DNA from: DATNPH01 sp036703315
GTDB lineage: Bacteria; Cyanobacteriota; Cyanobacteriia; Cyanobacteriales; Coleofasciculaceae
Assembly (NCBI GenBank): GCA_036703315.1
Contig: DATNPH010000248.1
Location: 1-17,745 of the forward strand
DNA: 17,745 bases
Reading direction: 5' to 3'
Part shown: positions 13,020-17,745 of the stretch, piece by piece
Layout of the letters: each line of letters opens with the position of its first letter
Numbering within the stretch: position 1 is the stretch's first letter
Notes under the pieces: model-generated
Databases searched by the model: none
Told to the model about the DNA's origin: nothing
What the model saw: the letters and a program-made list of their open reading frames with translations, nothing else
Made by a program: the position numbers and the translations under genes

Positions 13020-14966
13020 TCACTTTTGGATGCCCAATGCATCATCATTCACCCTGTGCAATTTCCTACTGTGAGCGATCGCCTTTAGTGCCTCCTGTTT
13101 GTGTTGGTGAGAGTTGTCTGGAATAGTTTCCGCAACTTTAAGGGCTTGGTCATACTGCCCCACTGCTGCTAATTTGCCAACGATGCTCACCAACAGCCTC
13201 TCTTTGTCATAGGCAGGTTTGAGGGTTTGGGCTACTTTCAGCGCTTGGGAAAGAAGTAGAGCGGCTTGCTCTACTTTGCCAGCATCTGCTAATTCATTAG
13301 CGATCGCCGTCAGCGTTTTGGCTTTGTCCGAGTCGTTTTTGCGGCTTTCGGCAGGTTTAAGAGCTTGGTCATACTGAGGATCTGCTGCCAACTCGCCAGC
13401 GATCGCTAGCAACGCCTGCGCTTTTCCATACTCGGGTTTGATAGTTTCCGTGAGTTTCAGAGCTTGGGAAAGAAGTTGAGCCGCTTGCTCTGCTTTGCCA
13501 GCCGTTGTTAACTCATGAGCGATCGCTACCAAGGCATTTACTTTGAAATAACTATTTGTAATGGTTTGAGTTGCTGTAATGGCTTTTTCGTACTGACCAC
13601 TGGCAACATAATTGAGGGAACTATAAACCAATGCCGTATCGCTTCCGATTACAATCGGCTCCTGACTATTAAGACGTTTTGTACCGGGAGCGCATTCAAT
13701 GACTTTCCCTTGCACCACTGGAGCAGCAGGGTAGTTGATACTCGGGGAATTGGCTTCACACACCAAGTCCCTTGTCAAAACCGCCTCAGTCACTCCATCA
13801 GTGAATGTTAGGAAGACAGCGCCAACATAGCCTTTGAGGTTCTTATTGCGGGGAGTTGCATAGTTAAATACGGCTATAGGAGTAGCATGAATTGAATAGT
13901 CATAGTTTTTACTCGAATTCTTAATGCCAACATCCAGATTCTGGAGAGAATTGGAAAACTCCATCTTCTCTAGAAAGTGGGCTTGCTGGGCGCGATTCAT
14001 TACTCGAATATTTATTTTCCCTTCATGGATGTATCGGTAGACTGCAAAGGTGGGCAAAGCAATCAAGCAAACAAAGACAGCAAGATATTGGAGTAAAGCT
14101 AAGCTGCCAATCCGACCATAACGTGCTTTGCGAGCGGTTTCCTCTCTGCCGCGATCGGCAGCTTGCAAAGCACACAGAGCTTGACGTGCTTGGGAAAATC
14201 GTCGTTCAGGAGCAGGGTCAGTTAGTTTTTCAATCCAGTGAGCGAAACTGGCAGTGAGCGTCACTTTATCCTGAAATTGCAGACGCATCCGGTGCTGGGG
14301 TAACTTAGCTGGGGAAGTACCCGTTAACAAATGAATCAGAGTCGCTCCCAAAGCATACAGATCACTGGCTGGCACAGCTCGTCCCCAGAGTTGTTCCGGT
14401 GGAGCATAACCCCCAGTACCGACTACGGTAAACGTGACTCCTTCTGCCTTGGCTCTCTCTTGCACCGCCCCAAAATCCACCAGATAGACTTGCTCATCTT
14501 CCGTCCAGATAATGTTGCTTGGCTTGATGTCGCGATGCAGCACTGGTGGACTCAACTCGTGCAGATAAATCAGGATATTTAGCAACTGAGTCGCTATCTC
14601 TTCTGCCTCAGCTTCTGTAAAGTGTTTGCCACGTTTTAATAACTGCTGCAAGGAGGAACCGTTGATATAATCCTGCACTAATCCAAACCACTGCAAACCT
14701 CCGCCAGCCTCTTTTTCCACAGAAAAATAATCGCGATATTGGGGAATCCGGGTATGGTTAAGATGTTTGAGGACTTGCGCCTCTCGTTCAAATAACTTGA
14801 GGTCATCCCACTGCGTCTGAGGACTAAACGGTAGCAGTTTAACAATCACTAACTGTTTGGGTTCTGCTGCTAAATCGAGAGCTAACCAAGTTTGACGACT
14901 AGGGTTGTTTCCCAGTTGTTGTTTAAGTTGATAGCGTTCCTGTAAAATCTGTTCGGCTTGCAGCAT
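13020..14966 (-). CDS. Serine/threonine kinase fused to a pilin-like G/H domain and helical repeats
   Basis: 648 residues. The kinase domain (about 11-268) has the ATP-anchoring K43, the helix-C glutamates E60/E62, HRDIKPSN (144-151), DFG (164-166) and GYAPPEQ (186-192), so it should be active. The glycine loop is degenerate (LGNNPSRQTW). A membrane helix spans about 288-311. The outside part starts with KINIRVMNRAQQAHFLEKMEF (317-337) and runs through LKGYVGAVFLTF (377-388), ending near 426 with C403 and C425; this matches the cyanobacterial type IV pilin-like G/H domain. Residues 460-632 are helical, TPR-like repeats, with a 73-residue duplication. I infer a transmembrane sensor kinase whose ligand is unknown. 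It follows kinase 2 after a 63-nt gap. Confidence 0.9.
   Translation of the reverse strand: MLQAEQILQERYQLKQQLGNNPSRQTWLALDLAAEPKQLVIVKLLPFSPQTQWDDLKLFEREAQVLKHLNHTRIPQYRDYFSVEKEAGGGLQWFGLVQDYINGSSLQQLLKRGKHFTEAEAEEIATQLLNILIYLHELSPPVLHRDIKPSNIIWTEDEQVYLVDFGAVQERAKAEGVTFTVVGTGGYAPPEQLWGRAVPASDLYALGATLIHLLTGTSPAKLPQHRMRLQFQDKVTLTASFAHWIEKLTDPAPERRFSQARQALCALQAADRGREETARKARYGRIGSLALLQYLAVFVCLIALPTFAVYRYIHEGKINIRVMNRAQQAHFLEKMEFSNSLQNLDVGIKNSSKNYDYSIHATPIAVFNYATPRNKNLKGYVGAVFLTFTDGVTEAVLTRDLVCEANSPSINYPAAPVVQGKVIECAPGTKRLNSQEPIVIGSDTALVYSSLNYVASGQYEKAITATQTITNSYFKVNALVAIAHELTTAGKAEQAAQLLSQALKLTETIKPEYGKAQALLAIAGELAADPQYDQALKPAESRKNDSDKAKTLTAIANELADAGKVEQAALLLSQALKVAQTLKPAYDKERLLVSIVGKLAAVGQYDQALKVAETIPDNSHQHKQEALKAIAHSRKLHRVNDDALGIQK
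13245..13530. repeat. 219-bp direct repeat inside kinase 1
   Basis: Two copies offset by 219 nt, e.g. CTTGGGAAAGAAGT at 13244 and 13463, and the HIP1 octamer at 13300 and 13519. The copies encode AIAHELTTAGKAEQAA and AIANELADAGKVEQAA, residues 481 and 554, exactly 73 apart. The nucleotide match is strong enough to suggest a fairly recent duplication. Boundaries are approximate. Confidence 0.75.
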
Positions 14967-14994
14967 GATTCGATTGTTTGTCCTTTTAGCTAGT

Positions 14995-15027
14995 TGTTAG
15001 GTGTTAGGTGTTAGGTGTTAGGTGTTA
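14995..15027. repeat. Heptad tandem repeat TGTTAGG between the kinases
   Basis: Four full TGTTAGG units plus a partial TGTTA. The array ends 2 nt before the stop codon of kinase 2 (15030-15032) and lies 28 nt upstream of the kinase 1 start (14966), filling much of the 63-nt gap. Confidence 0.85.
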
Positions 15028-15029
15028 TT

Positions 15030-16448
15030 TCATCTTGCCAAGAGCCAGTCTTGAATCTCTTGAACTAACCATTCGCGCTCCGGTTCTGTTAGTTTCTGAC
15101 TCAACACATATCTGTGTTTCCGAGTCTCGATAACTACTCCCTCAGAGGGAACGACTTCAATATTTTGAATGTCTGAAACGTGATTCGCTTGGTAGCGATC
15201 GCTGCCAAAGCTAAAGCGTAGAGGTGGCTCAATTAAAAATCTACTTCTATAAAAAACAATCGAATGAATACCGAAACACTGCTCAGTTACAGTTTGCCAA
15301 TCCGCTAACCCTCTTACTAGCTCTTCTTTGTTCTGTTTCCAGAACCACTTCATTAAAGGCACTAAAACAAGGGGGATAACTAATACCCAAGCACTCAATT
15401 GTTCCGATAAAATACCATAGGCAATAAAAAGTATAATTCCTATTCCTAAAATACTGGGCAAGAATAAAAATACTCGTGAACCGACTAAGAGGATAAATTC
15501 CCCTGCGAACTCAAGAATTTTTCTCGAAGATAACCTAGGTCTAGGAACTTTAATAACTAATTGATTGAGAGATTTTTTAAGCGTGATGCAAGTTCCAGCA
15601 GGTTGACGGCTTGTTAGCGGAGATGAGGCAAGGGAACGACCAGTTTTAAGAGCATCTAATGCTTGAGATGCAGAACTAAATCGTCGATCTAAATCAGGTT
15701 CACTGAGGAATTCAAGCCAACGCAGAAAACTAGGATTGAGACTAACATGATGGCGAAATTGAATGCGTAAATTGCTCTGCGGTAAATCTATCGGTGCTGT
15801 GCCTGTCAATAAATGAATTAAAGTTGCTCCCAGAGCATATAAATCTGATGCCGGAACTGCCTTTCCATAAAATTGTTCGAGTGGTGCATAACCCGCCGTA
15901 CCGACTACTGTGAATGTTGTTCCCTCAAGGGCCGTAGGGTCTTGCACTGCCCCAAAATCTACCAAATAAACTTGCTCATCCTGTCCCAAAATTAGATTAC
16001 TGGGCTTAATATCTCGGTGCAGCACAAGGGGATTCAACTCATGCAGATACATGAGAATGTCTAGTACTTGAGTGGCAATGGATAGTACCTGTTCTTGTGT
16101 AAATCGCTTTCCCTGATCAAGCAGTTGCTGGAGAGAGTTACCGGGAATATAGTCCTGCACCAAGGCAAACCAGCATAATCCCTCGCCTGTATGCCGATCC
16201 AGGGAAAAATAATCTCGATACTTAGGAAGTCGAGGATGGTCAAGAGTCTTGAGAACTTGAGCTTCTCGCTCAAATAGCTTGAACTCATCCCACTGCATCA
16301 GAGGACTGAATGCTAGCAGTTTAACAATCACCTGTTTCGGTGACGTTTGCGATCGCTCTTGTGCAAGCCAAGTTTGACGACCAGCATTTTGCCCTAAGCT
16401 TTGTTCAAGATAATACCGTTCTTGTAAAAGTTGTTCGGCTTGCAGCAT
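15030..16448 (-). CDS. Membrane serine/threonine kinase with PH-like C-terminal domain
   Basis: 472 residues from ATG at 16448. The start matches that of kinase 1 (MLQAEQ-LQERY), whereas a TTG at 16487 would add 13 unlikely residues. The kinase domain (11-268) has K43, E60/E62, HRDIKPSN (144-151), DFG (164-166) and GYAPLEQ (186-192), the same positions as in kinase 1, so the two are tandem paralogues. After a linker come hydrophobic stretches at about 314-347 and 351-369. The C-terminal part (about 385-472) has alternating strands and a final helix (IQNIEVVPSEGVVIETRKHRYVLS then EREWLVQEIQDWL), like bacterial PH-like/YcxB-type domains. Function as a membrane-anchored kinase is firm; the signal is unknown. 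Confidence 0.9.
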   Translation of the reverse strand: MLQAEQLLQERYYLEQSLGQNAGRQTWLAQERSQTSPKQVIVKLLAFSPLMQWDEFKLFEREAQVLKTLDHPRLPKYRDYFSLDRHTGEGLCWFALVQDYIPGNSLQQLLDQGKRFTQEQVLSIATQVLDILMYLHELNPLVLHRDIKPSNLILGQDEQVYLVDFGAVQDPTALEGTTFTVVGTAGYAPLEQFYGKAVPASDLYALGATLIHLLTGTAPIDLPQSNLRIQFRHHVSLNPSFLRWLEFLSEPDLDRRFSSASQALDALKTGRSLASSPLTSRQPAGTCITLKKSLNQLVIKVPRPRLSSRKILEFAGEFILLVGSRVFLFLPSILGIGIILFIAYGILSEQLSAWVLVIPLVLVPLMKWFWKQNKEELVRGLADWQTVTEQCFGIHSIVFYRSRFLIEPPLRFSFGSDRYQANHVSDIQNIEVVPSEGVVIETRKHRYVLSQKLTEPEREWLVQEIQDWLLAR

Positions 16449-16687
16449 CGTATGGCGATTTCTTGATAGGTTGAACAGCGAAATCAATCTCTTGCAAAAG
16501 AAAATTTTGGCTCCCTAGCGGTAGTAGCTATCTCTAGGGATTGATTACTTATGCAAGACGATTTATAAAAGAGCCGGATTGTTCAATCGTATTAGTTATG
16601 TCTAGTAGAGCAATAGGCTGTTGATGAGGTTCCCTACTAGATGTAACTTAGCCGCTTTGTCAGTGCAATCGGTCTCTCTTACGTGGC
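16449..16687. other. Structured gap upstream of kinase 2
   Basis: Kinase-proximal part of a 400-nt divergent gap without a gene. Two inverted repeats stand out: TCCCTAG/CTAGGGA (16512-16518, 16534-16540, loop 15) and TCTAGTAG/CTACTAGA (16601-16608, 16634-16641, loop 25). The kinase 2 promoter should lie here, but I see no clear hexamer pair. Confidence 0.4.
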
Positions 16688-16708
16688 GGGGAGTGGGGAG
16701 GGGGGAAG
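16688..16708. repeat. Heptad tandem repeat, three GGGGAGT-type units
   Basis: GGGGAGT, GGGGAGG and GGGGAAG in tandem; the same heptamer class as 2161-2181, on the opposite strand. A HIP1-centred palindrome ACGCGATCGCGT follows at about 16733, and GTGTG/CACAC (16802-16806, 16812-16816) a little later, in the otherwise empty stretch up to 16848. Confidence 0.6.
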
Positions 16709-16848
16709 ACAAATTTTCGTGGTTTTAGTTGGACGCGATCGCGTGTCGAGCTTAATCTGCCAATCGAAAATCTAAAACTCCTTTAATTCTGCCCTTTGAT
16801 AGTGTGTGCCTCACACAGAGGAAGTTTAGGCTAAAACTTGTTAATTAA

Positions 16849-17100
16849 ATGGTTGTAAACAATAGTAAAGTTATGAGTCCTAACGCCCCAAACTCATCTA
16901 CTGACCAAGAAAATACTAAAGATAAGGAACAGACTCCTGAGGAGTCTGTTCTCGAAAATGCCTATGACCCAGAAGATTTAGTGCAAAAAGGCTACTCTAC
17001 CCTAGATCCAGCCGAGATTGGCAGTAACCCAGCATTGGCTCCTGAAACGGTTACTCTCAATGATCCTGCTGAGGTACGCGAGGGTTACAAGTTTGACTGA
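16849..17100 (+). CDS. Small acidic protein of unknown function
   Basis: 83 residues. Not recognised. The sequence is rich in Glu, Asp, Asn, Pro and Thr, has no membrane segment or signal peptide, and looks largely disordered. The C-terminal half (AYDPEDLVQKGYSTLDPAEIGSNPALAPETVTLNDPAEVREGYKFD) is more ordered, with paired DPEDL/DPAEI/DPAEV steps, and could be the conserved part. ATG at 16849 is used; ATG at 16873 is an alternative and neither has a Shine-Dalgarno. A 25-nt perfect hairpin lies inside the frame. It is divergent from kinase 2 and convergent with the coiled-coil gene. That it is a real gene is likely but not certain. Confidence 0.6.
   Translation: MVVNNSKVMSPNAPNSSTDQENTKDKEQTPEESVLENAYDPEDLVQKGYSTLDPAEIGSNPALAPETVTLNDPAEVREGYKFD
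16927..16951 (+). repeat. Perfect hairpin inside the small acidic CDS
   Basis: GAACAGACTCC (16927-16937) and GGAGTCTGTTC (16941-16951) are exact inverted copies with a 3-nt TGA loop. The frame reads through it as EQTPEESVL. A GC-balanced 11-bp stem with so small a loop is unusual inside a coding region. Confidence 0.7.
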
Positions 17101-17122
17101 GACTAAGACTAAAGAAGTCTCA
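17098..17122 (+). terminator. Weak stem-loop at the end of the small acidic CDS
   Basis: TGAGACT (17098-17104) pairs with AGTCTCA (17116-17122), loop 11 nt, beginning at the stop codon. No T-tract follows, so termination is only possible. Confidence 0.3.
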
Positions 17123-17226
17123 AGTGTAAAGGATGTTAGCCAAGCAGACGCAGCCACAGCTCTTTAAGGGTGAAACAAGACTTTCGTACATGTCGGACTT
17201 TATCTGGCTACCCAGAAAGCCCCTTG

Positions 17227-17745
17227 TTAGTGTTGTTCAGTTGAAGGGTTATTATCTGCAATAGGGAGTTGCTGTTGGTCTGATTTGAGTGCTTCTGCCA
17301 GTTTCTTGGTGACGGAGAGTTGTTTACCATTGATGTTAATCATTCTCATCTCGTCAGGCTTATTGGCAAGTTGGGTAGAAAGTTGTTCGATTGTCCGATG
17401 AGCCTGCACGAGTTGTGATTTTAATGTCACAAGCTGGATATTGGCAAACTTTAGTTGCTGATTTTCTAACTCGCTCTGTTTTTTCTGATTTTCTAGAGAT
17501 TTAAGGCGATTCTGGAGCGTTGTTAACTGTAGTTTCTGGTCTTGAACCTGGTTGAAGAGCTTTCCATTAGACCCTTGTAATTGCTTGATTTGGGCTTTAA
17601 GGGGAGTGCGTTCAGCGGCAAACCTTTGCAGCTGTTGATTTTGGTTATTTAAGCTTTCGAGATGATCGCGTGTGTCTTGATAGAGGGTTTGTAGTTCCGC
17701 TTGCTGATCACGAGTAGCTTGCAATTGCTCCAGCGTTGCCTGATA
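17227..17745 (-). CDS. Coiled-coil protein, C-terminal part (5' end outside window)
   Basis: 172 residues up to the stop at 17227; the frame stays open to the window edge, and TTG at 17724 is an internal codon, not a supported start. From the edge to about residue 130 it is almost pure heptad coiled coil, very rich in Gln and Leu (QLQRFAAERTPLKAQIKQLQ, LQNRLKSLENQKKQSELENQ). The last 40 residues (MININGKQLSVTKKLAEALKSDQQQ) look like a short folded tail plus a polar end. No domain is recognised. It could be a structural, scaffold or membrane-anchored protein; the missing N-terminus would decide. Confidence 0.75.
   Translation of the reverse strand, partial: YQATLEQLQATRDQQAELQTLYQDTRDHLESLNNQNQQLQRFAAERTPLKAQIKQLQGSNGKLFNQVQDQKLQLTTLQNRLKSLENQKKQSELENQQLKFANIQLVTLKSQLVQAHRTIEQLSTQLANKPDEMRMININGKQLSVTKKLAEALKSDQQQLPIADNNPSTEQH

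Noticed and set aside
16449..16487. 13-residue N-terminal extension of kinase 2 from TTG
   Set aside because: Kinase 1 starts at the matching MLQAEQ, and the extension has no counterpart.

Overview
This window looks like the chromosome of a filamentous or colonial cyanobacterium. About 18 copies of the HIP1 octamer GCGATCGC can be counted by eye, roughly one per kb. The genes include the cyanobacterial alkane pathway (ado, aar), a small Rep27/LPA1-like membrane protein typical of oxygenic phototrophs, and heptanucleotide tandem repeats of the kind known in filamentous cyanobacteria. I cannot name the genus from sequence alone.

Layout. (a) 1-2120: the 5' part of a SAM-dependent, cyclopropane-synthase-like methyltransferase (minus strand, running off the left edge) is divergent from a three-histidine-box fatty acid desaturase. 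(b) 2202-4934: xseA (minus) and recA (plus) diverge across a 411-nt region that holds a recA promoter candidate, a leader hairpin and a near-consensus cyanobacterial LexA box. (c) 5113-6658: an FHA-domain protein, a two-helix DUF3493/Rep27-like protein and a tRNA-Thr(CGU). (d) 6905-11953: five minus-strand genes transcribed in the order ado, aar, accA, SDR, folE, the conserved hydrocarbon/fatty-acid neighbourhood of cyanobacteria. Their gaps are large and structured, so several transcription units are more likely than one operon. (e) 12162-13001: an orphan MalG-type sugar ABC permease. (f) 13020-16448: two tandem paralogous serine/threonine kinases (minus). They share an N-terminal kinase domain but carry unrelated membrane and C-terminal parts. 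(g) 16849-17100: a small acidic protein of unknown function. (h) 17227-17745: the C-terminal part of a coiled-coil protein, running off the right edge.

How the genes fit together. accA supplies the malonyl-CoA branch of fatty acid synthesis. Aar reduces fatty acyl-ACP to aldehyde and Ado turns the aldehyde into alkane. The desaturase and methyltransferase at the left edge could tailor acyl chains, but that link is inference. The FHA protein and the two kinases are possible phospho-signalling partners only by family.

The features most worth a second look are the kinase fused to a type IV pilin-like G/H domain and a duplicated helical-repeat module, the divergent methyltransferase/desaturase pair, the heptad arrays lying 2 nt from coding boundaries (accA start, kinase-2 stop), the densely structured 100 nt after accA, and the hairpins in the ado-aar and ado-upstream gaps. 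I see no CRISPR array, transposase, integrase or phage gene. I do not claim a proven new system.
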